DNA of 64,000 bases from Pleurotus ostreatus/Saccharomyces cerevisiae fusant (lineage: Eukaryota; Opisthokonta). Location of the stretch: positions 1-64,000 of the forward strand of contig JAMQCK010000101.1 of the NCBI GenBank assembly GCA_024196135.1. Reading direction: 5' to 3'. Within the stretch, counting starts at the first letter, position 1. Each line of letters starts with the position of its first letter. The notes under the pieces were generated by a model. That model saw nothing but the letters and a program-made list of their open reading frames with translations, was not told the DNA's origin and ran no database searches. The translations under genes were made by a program, and so were the position numbers. Shown here piece after piece: positions 46,073-56,539 of this stretch.

Positions 46073-46713
46073 ATGCCTGCTGAACGGCGCTCTGCCAGGT
46101 GCGTTCCTATGCCTCTGACCATTGCCACTCTGCTGACCGCCACTTCAGACTCGCCTCCGCCGCACCCACCGCCTCCCCTGCCACTAGCCCTCGCAGGCCC
46201 CCGAGTGCTCGCAAGCCCACTAGCTCCCGCAAGCCAGCCACTCGCAAGAAGCCCGCCACTCGCAAGACCCTCTCTTCCCAACCCGCCGACGACTCGGAAG
46301 ATACCTCGAGCGGCAACTACGAACTCACCTTCCGCCAGCTCTGCGAGGAATGCCCCAGCGAGTGCGGCTCGTCCAGCGAGGAGTCTGACGAGGGCTTCGA
46401 CGCGATGCGCGGTTACGAGTATCATCTCGCGCAGGGCCTCACACAAGCGCAGATCGAACGGCGCTATGCACGGCGCATCAGGAAGCTCGGCAAGACGGTT
46501 GAGAGCTTGGAACAAGAGCAGGCGTGGAAGAAGGCGGAGCGCGCTATGACCTCGAAGGCGACGCGCAGCAGAAAGGACCAATGCTGGGACAAGCAGGCTG
46601 AAGAGATGGAGGTCGAGCCTATCAAGCCCGTGCGACGCAGCTCCGAAGAAACATCTTCTTCTTCGAGCGAAGAGGAGTCAAGCTCGGACTCCGACTCCGG
46701 CATGGAGTACTAG
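46073..46713 (+). CDS. Small protein with basic N-terminus and acidic Ser-rich tail, unknown function
   Basis: Two exons (46073-46098, 46149-46713) encode 196 residues. Residues 10-55 are Ser/Pro/Lys/Arg-rich with repeated ARKP/SRKP/TRKKP phrases (histone-tail-like). The centre, NYELTFRQLCEECPSECG and YHLAQGLTQAQIERRYARRIRKL, is the only likely ordered part and predicts a helix. The C-terminus is a run of Ser, Glu and Asp. No family is recognised. Charge pattern suggests a nuclear protein, an inference. The 50-nt intron is supported because it removes an early frame break and joins RSAR to LASAAP. Confidence 0.65.
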
Positions 46714-47611
46714 CGCTGGGTATGAGCTTCATCGCCCGCACTTGCCTGCTTCAACAGCCTCATTCAGTCTCTTGCTCTTTCCTTCTTGATTGTCTGAAAC
46801 CTGTCGTGACTCCCACCTACTTTACACTTCCTCATAATACGATAGTCCTCGTATTTGTCTTTCTTCTTGGTTTCCTTAGCTTCGGCGTCTCTTCATGATC
46901 TCTGCACGACTTGTCATGATTTCCTTACTGTATCTATTCCCTCCATCACGCTACTTATGCTCTCTGCCCTGTATACCTCTCCTATCTCAACGTCTATACC
47001 TCTCTAAATCTCAACGTCTATCCAACAATGCGCGCTTACGATGACAAACAAGAGAACAAGGGTTGTATGATCAAGTTACGATGGGTCCACATGATGCGGC
47101 AGTTGCCGACGCGTCTTGGTCGCGACGTCGACCTCCATGCGTGCCCCACCCTTTTTATCGCTCCTGTGGCTTCCATGCTCGATGGCATGATTATATCGGG
47201 GATTTCTGACGTTCTCTGATTCCAAACTTCATGTTGCCTTCATCCAGGCGCCCAGCTGGCGATTGTATGGCTGAACTGCAAGATGACCGTTCTGAACTTC
47301 ACACTATGACAAAACCTCCCAAACCGTCTCTCCCCTTCAGACTTCCACTCCAACTCACTAACGGACGACACAGAGAAACCACCTTTCACTCGCAACGTGG
47401 ATCCATTGGCGAAGTGTAAAGGCGACCATAAGATCAAGCACTAGCTTGGTCATGAATCTTACGCCCCGGTTTGGCTGCGTCGAAGCAATGGCTGAATTCA
47501 CGAGACAGCCGTGAGGAAGGGGGGGGGGGGCAGTGGTTATTAGGTCGACGTGTAGTCTGTGAGGGGATATATATTCTTCTAGTTGATACCATGGTCATGT
47601 CTTCATGCTCC
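46714..47611. other. Intergenic region between convergent genes
   Basis: About 900 bp. Near 46970-47022 the phrase TATACCTCTC...ATCTCAACGTCTAT is duplicated. A run of 10-11 G residues lies at 47519-47530. No gene is supported. Confidence 0.4.
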
Positions 47612-48792
47612 TCACGCCACCACCTTCACCTGCTGAATCAAGTCCTCCCACTTGAAATCCTCCGGACGCTCATGGAAAACCTGCAGCAGATTCTCCTTCT
47701 TCCCCTGATCCCACAGATAGAACTTCTGAATCGCCATCACCAACGACCGCGCGTCCTCCTGCCCCAGCATGAACTTGCCCGCTTCCCCGGTGGACGGCGT
47801 GATCTCCCCGCGCGCGAGCACGACACCATGACTGGCAGCCAGATCGGTATATTGCGTGAGAACCATGTACGGCGTCGCGAACTGCTGCCGCAGCTTGTAC
47901 TCCTGCAGGGGCGTGAAGATGACGGTCGCCGTGGGCGGGTTGGGGGAGGCGTTCGCTTGTGGCCGCGCGAAGATGTCGGTGGTGGGGGCGGGTGGCGCGG
48001 GGTGGATGTCCCATTGCATGAGGTAGAACTCGTAGGCGGTTTCTTTTGCAGGTTCGGCTGCAGAAGATTCGGAGGATGAGGGTGAGGGGGTTTTGGAGGA
48101 GGTTGACGCATCATCCTTCTCGACGAGGCGCGGGAGGGGGATGACGAAGGTGGGGTAGCGGCGCGCTATGGACAGCATCTTCTCGTAGGTGGCGAGGGGG
48201 ATGGAGGCGGAGACGAAGCCGCGGCCGGTGCCGCCGGACTGCAAGTCATGGTACGTAGTCCATATTTGCGAGACCTGCTCCGCAGTATGTGGCGGGTCCA
48301 GGATCTTCTCCAAGGCTAGAATAGAGGAGAGCGGCTGGGGAAGTGCATTAGCTGGTACAGTTACGAAGCGATTGACCACCGACGCACCTTCACGGGTGAG
48401 CTATCAGAGCGCGCTGCCATAGCCGGCGGCGGCGTCCGCGGTGCAGAAGAGGACTTGGCCTCCTCCTTCAGCGCCTGCGCTGCCTCCGTCTCGCGCTGCT
48501 TGCGCAGAGCCTCGCGCACCGCAGCCTTCTCCTCCTCGAGCTTCTTCTTAGCTTCCTCCGCGAGTTGCTCAAGGGAGACGCCCTTCCTATACACCAAAGA
48601 GGCGCCTATTCAATATTCACCTTCAGGAATGGGCGGGGGGAATCCTGGGACTTACTCCTCGGCCTTCTTCTTCACCTTGTCGGCGTACTTCGGGTGCAGG
48701 TCGACTGCATACCCGCGGTACAGCCTAGGGGAGAAGGCAGTATACCTCGGTACATTCACAGTCCTCAGGCGACACCCCAGACGCAGAAACAT
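47612..48792 (-). CDS. ATP11: Mitochondrial F1-ATPase assembly chaperone ATP11
   Basis: Three exons (48792-48656, 48586-48388, 48334-47612) encode 352 residues, a little longer than yeast Atp11 (318). The N-terminus is Arg-rich without acids (MFLRLGCRLRTVNVPRY), a mitochondrial presequence, followed by a charged Lys/Glu helix (LEQLAEEAKKKLEEEKAAVREAL). The conserved core includes LSSILALEKIL, IWTTYH, RYPTFVIPLPR, EFYLMQWDIH, VIFTPLQEYKLRQQFATPYMVLTQYTDLA and GVVLARGEITP. Atp11 binds unassembled F1 beta subunit in the matrix and prevents its aggregation. A low-complexity Ser/Thr/Pro stretch (residues about 195-215) lies between strands and is not part of the family core. Confidence 0.92.
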
Positions 48793-49195
48793 GATGTCAG
48801 TCGACTCGAAGACGCTGAACGAAATTCGTGACGAAGTCCGGCACGATGGGGCGGCCCGGCCCGCCGCTTTGACACTGTGCTTTGACCGCCCCGATTTGGG
48901 CATCTTTGTACTTTGATCTTTACCACCTTCAAAACCTCGAAATATCCCTGTTTTCCTGCACCCTGCCAACGATGGGAGTTGCGGAAACTGTATTATGTCC
49001 CCAGGAAAGCGAGGCGCCCCTCCGAAGTCGCCGAACGAGAAGGATGTCCGACGCCGGCGCTGCCTAGGTCGAGGAGGCGGTGTTCCATGACCGCTGTAAG
49101 CCCCACGGGGGCCATATCATGCTTCAAGTGCCCGTGTCGCGCCTCTTCATTACCCTCCGTCTTGACCGTCACTATCCATCTTGTCTCTTACCCCG
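48793..49195. promoter_or_regulatory. Divergent spacer between ATP11 and the protease-like gene
   Basis: About 400 bp upstream of both genes. No TATA box is obvious, in keeping with a housekeeping ATP11 promoter. Confidence 0.35.
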
Positions 49196-50494
49196 ATGTC
49201 CGTCCGCTCGCGCTCCCCGCCACGATCGTACACCCCGTCTCACGAGCGTGCATCCTTCGCGCAAGAGCGTGCATCTTTCGCAGCAGAAGACCGCACCTCG
49301 TTCTCCCCTGCCGATCGCGCGTCCTTCTCTCCGCAAAGCCGTCCGTACTCCCCATCCCAACTGCCCCCGTATCCGCCTCCGCAAGTCCGCGCGTATTCCC
49401 CCTCGCCAGGCCGTGCTTCCTCTCCTGCGCGCAGCTCGAAGGGCGGATATCTCGACGACAAGCGTGGCTACCTCGACTTCGACGACGACAGCACGTATGC
49501 GCCGTCCACATTCCGCGGCTCCTGGCACAAGCCGTCTAGGTCCGTCGCGGACCTTGACTCACTCATTCGCGACGAGGAGTCGTTGGCGAGTCTGCCAAAT
49601 CGTGCGTTCTGATCCGTGTCGCTAGCAGTCGCTGACTTACACTTTTCACTCTTCGGCTTCTGCCCCCCTCCAGCCCGCCTCCTCTCCCGCGAGTTGAATC
49701 GCATTGTCGGCGACGACAACGCGCCGCACACGACCGAGATCGACACCATTCCATGCGCCGGCCTGCGCATCATGCACGGCCCGCTCAAGGGCCTGTTTGC
49801 CTGGCGGCTCGTCGTCACAGTCGACCATTCGTCAAGTTCTGGCGCAGGTCTGGGGGCGGGATCCAGCTCTATCGCCGGCGCGGGCTTCGACTCGAACAGC
49901 ATGACCGCCAGCTCACGCAGAACGAGCACTAGCACAGCGTTGTCAGCGAGCACGAGCACGGCGTGGTCAGCGAGGTCGAGCACCACGAACACGACCCCGG
50001 ATGCCATCGTCGCCAACTTCGTCCTCGACACCGCATCTCCGTACACGCGCGTCTCCCCGGAAACCCTAATTGCGTTGCGCTACACAGGCGGCATGCGTCC
50101 AGGGCAGATCGCCGCGGTCACCGTCCAGGGCGTTCGGACGGCGTGCGTGGTCGGACACCCCGGGGAGGCCAACAGTATCGGGGCGCCGTTCATCGTGGAC
50201 GGCTCACTCACGTTCTACTTCGACCATCGGCTGGATGCGCCGGTGCTGTATGGTGCGCCTACTTCTCGACCTCATTCTCTCCCCTCATGCCACTCTTCCT
50301 CCTTCTCACCTTGCCCCTCGAGCCCGCTGCCTCCTACTGACTTATGTTACCTCCCAGTCGACGACGAGAACCGCAAGCCGGACATATCGGGAATACCGCG
50401 GACGATCGCGCGCACGTTCCATCGCAGTATAATGCGTGTTGTCAACCATTTACATATGCGGTCGATGTCTTTGTCGCCGCTGAGGGGTACTTGA
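49196..50494 (+). CDS. Ser/Pro-rich protein with a possible retropepsin-like aspartyl protease domain
   Basis: Three exons (49196-49601, 49674-50252, 50358-50494) give 373 residues. Residues 1-90 are disordered, with repeats of RASFA/TSFSP/RPYSPS character. After RSVADLDSLIRDEESL a more regular part follows. Residues around 255-340 read NFVLDTASPYTRVSPETL, then VQGVRTACVVGHPGEANSIGAPFIVDGSLTFYFD. The D-T-A followed by a small residue and a later G-x-PFI resembles the catalytic loop and flap/fold of retropepsin-like proteases (usually DTG or DSG). This is a motif-level suggestion without a second Asp-Thr copy, so activity would need dimerisation. A Ser/Thr-rich linker (STSTALSASTSTAW) interrupts the middle. 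No confident function. Confidence 0.6.
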
Positions 50495-51040
50495 GGCTGG
50501 GCAGGGCGTACAGAGGTCTGCAGGGATACTAATGATGCATTTTGGTGAAGGTCGATCTCCGGGGCTTTCGATTTTGGGGGCAAAGCAGTCCTGCGTGCAT
50601 CCCCTTGGCTAATCTGCGTATCGATCGATGTGCTGTATTTATTCTGTCTACTACTGGCTCTGAAGTACTGTTAGGGGCTGCATGCGCGAGTGGCTTACAG
50701 TGCAACTGAGTGTAGCGACGACAACCAGAAAGCGCTTGGGTGCGTGACGCTTGTAGCGTCACGGTTGATATCACGCACGTGCCCACCTTCGGCTTCTCCC
50801 GTCCGCCCATTCAGATTCCACCTTGATCCCGCCCGTCACACGTTCCACGCCAATCTCAACACGTTCAATCATCAGAGAAGAGTATGCGGGGGATATATAA
50901 AGTCGAACGCGCAGATGCCCCTGGCGCACCTTGGCTTCGTACTCTTCGCACGCTTTAGGCTTCCGAATTCAAGCTAGTCAAGACCCCAAGGACATTTCGG
51001 CAGCAACGCACACAGTTGAACTCATTCCGCTCGTGCCGCC
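50495..51040. promoter_or_regulatory. Promoter region of the histidine acid phosphatase
   Basis: A TATATAA at 50894-50900 lies about 140 bp before the start. Nothing else is recognised in this 550-bp spacer. Confidence 0.45.
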
Positions 51041-53764
51041 ATGATCTCCGTGTCTCTGCTCCGGGTTGCTTGCTTGGTCGTGGTGCTCACTAGCGCGTCC
51101 TCTGCCCAGGCCGAGCGCGCACAGTTTGCGGCGGATGTGTGCACTGAAGGGAGTGCGAGCTTGCTTTGCGCGCGCGACTTGTCCACTCTTCCTACACGAG
51201 ATGTGCCCAGTCTTTCCTCGCGCGACTCAGTGCACACTTTCACATCCAGTGCCCCCATCGCCCCCCTCTCCCACTACCCGCCCAACGCAACCGAGATCAA
51301 CGACCTTGACTTCGTGCTGAACGGCTCGGGCGCGCCGGGCGTCTACAACTCCTCGCAATCCCCCGACTACGGGGTCTACAACTGGTGCAACATGCCACAT
51401 GTGCGGGCGGCGGAGTATGTGTGAGTGTCATCTTCTCCAATGGTTCTTCGTCCCGTCGGGAATGTCAAATTCAGCCTACGTCGTCGTTGGAGCGTGATTT
51501 TGACTGATCCATCGTCCAGGACACCTCCCTTAGAGTACAAGCTCAAATACGTCGAGGTCATCCACCGGCACCACAAGCGCACGCCCTACGCCTCGAACAC
51601 GTTCTTCAAGGAGGATGTCGAGTGGCAGTGCGAGGGCGAGGGTGTCGTGCATTATGTCAAGAGGTGAGTGGATGGTTTTTCGCTCGGACTCATGCTCGTT
51701 GGCATTTACTGGCTGGGTCTGCGTCCATTGGCTGGGCCTGCGTCCATTGGCTGAGTCTGCGTCCATCGCCAGCCGTCAGACGCTAACTTGTGTTGGCAGC
51801 CCCTCCGGTCCAGGAGCGGACCCCGCGGTCATTCAGGTGAATCGTCTGCTTATCGTAGACCACAAGCGAATTGCTGACGATGATCCAGTGGAACGCCTTC
51901 ACGAACGACCAGAATCCTTGGACTTCGTCCGTCGGGCCAGGGTTTGTGGGGACGAAGTGCGTATTCTCGTCTTTCTTTTTTCTTGTGCAAGGAACTCATT
52001 GCCCTGCATAGCTGCCAGCTGCCTCAAATCACCGCGGAGGGTCTGCAGGACTCGTATCAGCATGGAGGTGTAAGTCGGCTGTCACTAGAAGTGTATGCAC
52101 GGAATCTCACCCTCGTCTCAATCTGCAGGACCTCCGCTCCGTATATGCTAGCATTTTCGGCTGGAATGGCACGCTGGACACCGAGGCGGTGAAGATTCGT
52201 ATGTCGATCCCCCTTCCCCACCCATGATGTTCATTCCCCTCTCCTCCCCCGCATTCCTTCCCTTCTCTTTCCTCCCCCTCTCTTTCCTTCCCCTCCCTTT
52301 CCTCTACAACTCCCTTCACCTCTCTTTCATCTACAACTCCCTTCCCCTTCGCTTCTTCCCACCACCCACTTTCTAATTACCCACCCCCCAGGCGTCACCA
52401 ACAACGTCATCACCTCGCAAGTCGCCGGCGGCGTCCTCCGCGGGCTCTTCCCCGGCGTGTCTGATGTGCAGGTGCGTGTTCTGCCCTCTGGTCATATACG
52501 TGCGGATCCCGCTAGTCATATACGTGCCTCTCCCGCTATTCATATACGTGCCGATCCCGCTCGCCCACTACTACACGCCTCTCCCGCTCGTCCACTACTA
52601 CACGCCTCTCCCGCCCGTCCACTACATGCCCTAACAGACATCCAGGTGCACGTCCAGCCCGAGGGCATCGACAGCCTCGAGCCGCAGTACCCATGTCCCG
52701 CGGCGGACGATGTGCGCGCAGCCTACACCACAGGCGATAATGGCACGGACTGGCAACATCACCTCAACGCGACGGCCGAGCTATTCGCGAAGCTCGACGC
52801 GGTGTCGGGGATCGAGAAGGACGACGACGCGGGGTGGCACACGTGGTTTGACCACTACTACGACAACCTGAGTGCGAAGCAGTGCCATGGGAAGTCGCTC
52901 CCTTGTAGCGTGAACGACACGTCGGTCTGTGTGACGCAGGAGGAGGTGGGTGTCCTTTCTATTGTTGGTTGGGGAGTCTGCTGCAGGCAACAACTGTCGA
53001 CCTCATGGCTAACACTGTCGACCTCATGGCTAACGCGCAATCCGTCGACAGGCAGACACGGTGTACCGCCTGGGTAACTGGGAGTACTCGTACATCTACC
53101 GCGACGCGGCGAACTCGACACTGTACTCGGCCCTGAAATACGGCGCGTGGGTGCTGGAGCTCAAGGCCCATCTGGAAGGCGCGATCACGGGAGAATCGAC
53201 GGTGCGTGCGCTATATTGCCACCAACCAGGGTGGACACGCTGAGCGCGAGTGCTAACGCGATGACAGGTCAAGTACTACCATAATGTGGGCTCGTGGGAC
53301 TAAGTGCAAAGCCCATATACTGAAGAGAGAGCATCTAGGTCGCACACGACGGCTCTATCTCCGCGCTGCTTGGCTTCCTGCAGATCTCAAAGATGGTTTG
53401 GCCTGGGATGTACGTGAACCTTACCTTCGACTTTCATGGCTCACTGACTCGATCGTTATCTTCCAGGGGCTCTGAGGTATGCACTAAGGACCAAATTCGT
53501 CCAGTCCTTTTCTGGCTAACTCACCTACAGATCGTCTTTGAGCTATACGAGAAGGCCGGGGAACACTTCATCCGTGTTCTCTTCGGCGGTCAGCCGCTCG
53601 AGACTTCGACGCGGCTGGGCACGCTGAACCTGGTTCCTGTGGAGAAGTTTATCGATTGTGAGTTACTTTCTTGTGCATTTCTGTTTCGCAAACGCTGAGA
53701 GCTTGCAGACATCGACTCGATGCTGGGGTCGGGGTCAGAGCTTTATGCTGCTTGCCAGGGATAA
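51041..53764 (+). CDS. Secreted histidine acid phosphatase
   Basis: Fourteen exons (51041-51420, 51520-51663, 51800-51836, 51889-51960, 52019-52069, 52129-52198, 52392-52471, 52646-52945, 53052-53201, 53268-53285, 53339-53409, 53467-53476, 53531-53657, 53709-53764) encode 521 residues and every join keeps phase. Residues 1-24 are a signal peptide. The catalytic motif is RHHKRTP (143-149), a variant of RHGxRxP, and the distal proton donor is VAHDGS (His437, Asp438). LPQITAEGLQDSYQHG matches the conserved Q-x-T-x-x-G-x-x-D helix. Branch-2 histidine phosphatases release phosphate from organic phosphates outside the cell. Several NxT/NxS sites favour secretion. Exon 10 is 18 nt and exon 12 only 10 nt. 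Introns 2, 7 and 8 contain tandem repeats. Confidence 0.88.
51707..51766. repeat. Intronic minisatellite, 20 bp x 3
   Basis: Three copies of a 20-bp unit (core GGCTGGGTCTGCGTCCATT) lie inside intron 2 of the histidine acid phosphatase. Confidence 0.9.
52490..52630. repeat. Intronic minisatellites in intron 7, two families
   Basis: Three copies of a unit with core CATATACGTGCC..TCCCGCT are followed by three copies of a unit with core CCACTACTACACGCCTCTCC, all within intron 7 of the phosphatase. They lengthen an intron that is otherwise expected to be about 55 nt to 174 nt. Confidence 0.9.
52988..53036. repeat. Intronic tandem duplication, 21-22 bp x 2
   Basis: The phrase ACTGTCGACCTCATGGCTAA occurs twice in a row inside intron 8 of the phosphatase. 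Confidence 0.9.
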
Positions 53765-54371
53765 AGGGACGTCGGCCGACTGAGATTGCTTCGTACGCCC
53801 TCGAAGTACCACTAGATGTCGCTGTATTGCTTAGATGTAGGAGCCCTGATAGACGGGCACCTATAGTCCTAGGGGAATGGGGAATGCGTGGCAGTCAATG
53901 TCGTGATCAGCTTGCATGCAATGAAAGGTCCTGGCGCAACGACTACTTCATTCCACAATTACTTGTGAGCTCATATCAAGCCAGTATCTGTACGTATGGA
54001 CCATTCCACTGCAGTCGCGACTGTAAATACGATGGATTGCCATTGGGGGCCTGGAGGACGAGGCGCGACAGCCAAATCACATGATCGCGATTATTCTTCC
54101 TTCCCCCCATCACCCTCAGGCCCGGCGCTCGCTTTGAAGGCTCTGCATTGCATTGAGTCAGCAGTTTTGTGCAACTTACAGCGTCCAAGCAACAGTCTAA
54201 TTGAAACAGAGGGCATCGGTATCGTCTGCGAAGCAGCGAAGCTACTCTGTGTGGTAGCGGCATCCCCGAGACCGGCGACCGCGGTCAGGTTCCCTTCTCC
54301 TCCCTGTCATTCCCACACTCGTCCATGAACCCATGTTCATCTCTGAAATGGATGGGATATCCCCCTCGTTC
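53765..54371. other. Intergenic region
   Basis: About 600 bp between the phosphatase and the Rab-like gene. The Rab frame is open from 54333, giving 13 optional N-terminal residues. No TATA box, RNA gene or repeat is supported. Confidence 0.4.
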
Positions 54372-55843
54372 ATGTCTGCCTCGTCGAGTACGATCAAGCT
54401 CGTTATCATCGGACCGTCGGGCGTAGGGAAGACTAGCTTGAGGGGACAGGTGCGTTCCCCCGCCGCCTTATATGGTCTTGAGCTAATAGAGGACACAGTA
54501 CATATCCGGCAGATTCAGCACAGGGTATCGCGCAACCATCGGCGCCGACTTCATCACAAAGACGCTTCCCCATCCCTCACGACCGGACGAGTCGGTAGTT
54601 CTGCAAATATGGGTGCGTCGCCAGCCGTAGGACAAGTGCTCAGCTGACGGATACACAGGACACAGCCGGCCAAGAGCGCTTCTCGTCCCTCTCCTCAGCG
54701 TTTTTTAGGGGAGCAGACGCAGCGGTGCTGTGCTTCGATGCGAACGACCGGCAGTCGATGCGCTCGCTGCTCAAGTGGTGGGACGAATTCCGACAACGGA
54801 CGCCCGTTGCAGACGAAGACCTCGAGGACTACTGCTGCGTGGTCGTGGGGAACAAGACCGACCTGGTGCGAGACGGCACAGAAGGGGCCGTCGACGCTGC
54901 AGAAGCGGAAGCATTTCTTGAGGAGCTGGTACCCATCGTCGCACGATCACCCTCGCAGGCTAGAACGAATGGCTGGCATACCCCTTCTCTGAATGGTTGG
55001 CATACCCCTTCCCTAAATGGCTGGCACACCCCTCCCCCGTTACACACCGAACCGCCCGCAACACAGCAACCACCCGTCGAGTTCCCCACCAAAGCATCTT
55101 CCTCAAGACCCGCATCCCCGCTCGCCGGCCTCTCCCCGGGTCGCGTGCGCTCAAAGTCAATATCCATCGTCGCCCCCCATCGCCCCGCCCGACACTCCGT
55201 GCGTGCGTCCTGCTCCCCAAGCGAGTGGGGCGGTACCTCGAGAGACCGCGGTGGTGCCTCACGGTCGCGCTCCCGCTCCTCCAGTCGCTTCTACACCGGG
55301 ACGATGACGACGACCGCGACCGGCATGTCCATCTACAACACCCCCTCCTCCTCCGTCTTCGACGTCTTCCACTCCGCGCGCGCCTCCCCGGAGCCGTCTA
55401 TATCTCCCCCGGGCTCCTACGCGCGCTCGAGGCGGTCCACACTGGCGAGCACGGTCACGATCACGCCGAGTTTGTTCGCGCGCGAGCATGTCGACGAGGT
55501 GAACCACGAGCTCGACGCCGTGCGAGGTACCACCCTGAGCTTGGATGCCACTCCGAGCTTGGATACCACTCCGAGCTTGGATACCACCCCGAGCTTGGAT
55601 GCCACCCCGAGCTTGGATACCACCCCCGAGCTCGGTCCCCGATTATTCTTTGCCTCCGCCAAGACCGGCGAGAACGTCCCGGACATCTTCGAGTACGTCG
55701 CGCGGCGCGTGGTGCGGCGGTGGGAGCGCGAGGAGCGGCGGATGGGGTTCGGCGAGCACGACAATCCGAGCGTGGTGCACCTGAACCAGGGCGAGGAGCG
55801 CGGGGGGCAGCGCAGGGGGATGGGCGCTTGCTGTGCGAGCTGA
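54372..55843 (+). CDS. Rab7/Ypt7-like small GTPase with a large repetitive insert
   Basis: Three exons (54372-54449, 54499-54612, 54659-55843) encode 458 residues. The GTPase parts are canonical: P-loop GPSGVGKTS, YRATIGADFITKT (switch I, Rab7-like), WDTAGQERF (switch II), GNKTD (residues 128-132), ASAKTG (396-401), and the prenylation end CCAS. Rab proteins are usually about 205 residues; here some 264 residues lie between NKTD and SAK instead of about 30. The insert contains an 8-residue repeat NGWHTPSL x3, Ser/Pro/Arg-rich sequence, and a 6-residue repeat SLD[AT]TP x5. Rab7 controls late endosome/vacuole fusion; the insert could be a loop for partners or neutral. An upstream in-frame ATG at 54333 would add 13 residues; the chosen Met matches Rab7 starts. 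Confidence 0.85.
54965..55036. repeat. In-frame coding minisatellite, 24 bp x 3
   Basis: Three 24-bp copies encode Asn-Gly-Trp-His-Thr-Pro-(Ser/Pro)-(Leu/Pro) inside the Rab-like gene. Confidence 0.92.
55538..55627. repeat. In-frame coding minisatellite, 18 bp x 5
   Basis: Five 18-bp copies (core AGCTTGGATRCCACYCCG) encode Ser-Leu-Asp-(Ala/Thr)-Thr-Pro in the Rab-like gene, just before the SAK motif. Confidence 0.93.
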
Positions 55844-55935
55844 GCACGGCTTGTTATGCGAGCTGAGCACGACTTGTTGTACGGGTTGAGCGCGGCTTGT
55901 TGCGCGAGTTGAGCACGGCTTGTCCCACGAGTCGA
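55832..55935. repeat. Minisatellite, about 23-24 bp x 4
   Basis: Four to five copies of a unit with core GCGAGCTGAGCACGGCTTGTT begin in the last codons and stop of the Rab-like gene and continue into its 3' side. Confidence 0.88.
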
Positions 55936-56539
55936 GGGCTCGGTGAGAGAGCCGAGCGCTGTGGGTAAGCGCTCGTTTCGCAGGCTGAGCGCACATGGAG
56001 AGACGAGAGTTGAGCGCGGTGGGTGCGTCGTCTTCGCTTTCACAGGGACATTGGATACCATTTTCTATCTATCGCGTTATCGTTATTAGCTATATGTACT
56101 TTACAACACGATGAAATTACTGGCCCGGATACAACGCTGGTGAGATCACTGGCCCGGAGAACATGCTTGAGTACTGTATGAAGGTCGCGACACATCGTTC
56201 TGAGTTTACTCAAGCAAATGCCCGGTCATAAGGAAACGCACGCGGCAGTTGCCGAGCATCATAACCTGCTCTTGACTTTCATTCGAGTTCGTCAATGCGG
56301 CGTATTATCAACTAGCAGACACAAACGTCAAGAGTCCTGGGTCTCTGGCGCTTACGCAGTCCCGAGATAACCTGCAGTCGATGTTTTAAGCGCCCACCGA
56401 GTCAGTACACGTAGGAATACGCGCCTGACGCTCACGAAGCTATGCCCGAAGCCATATTGAAGCGCCTATCTAGCGCTTATAAGGCTTGACCCTCGCCGCG
56501 CTTCTTGACTCTCTACCGCCATAAAGACCGCGACCGTGC
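55936..56539. other. Intergenic region before kinase 2
   Basis: About 600 bp. Around 56110-56165 the phrase TGGCCCGGA is repeated at about 33-bp spacing. No gene is seen. Confidence 0.4.
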
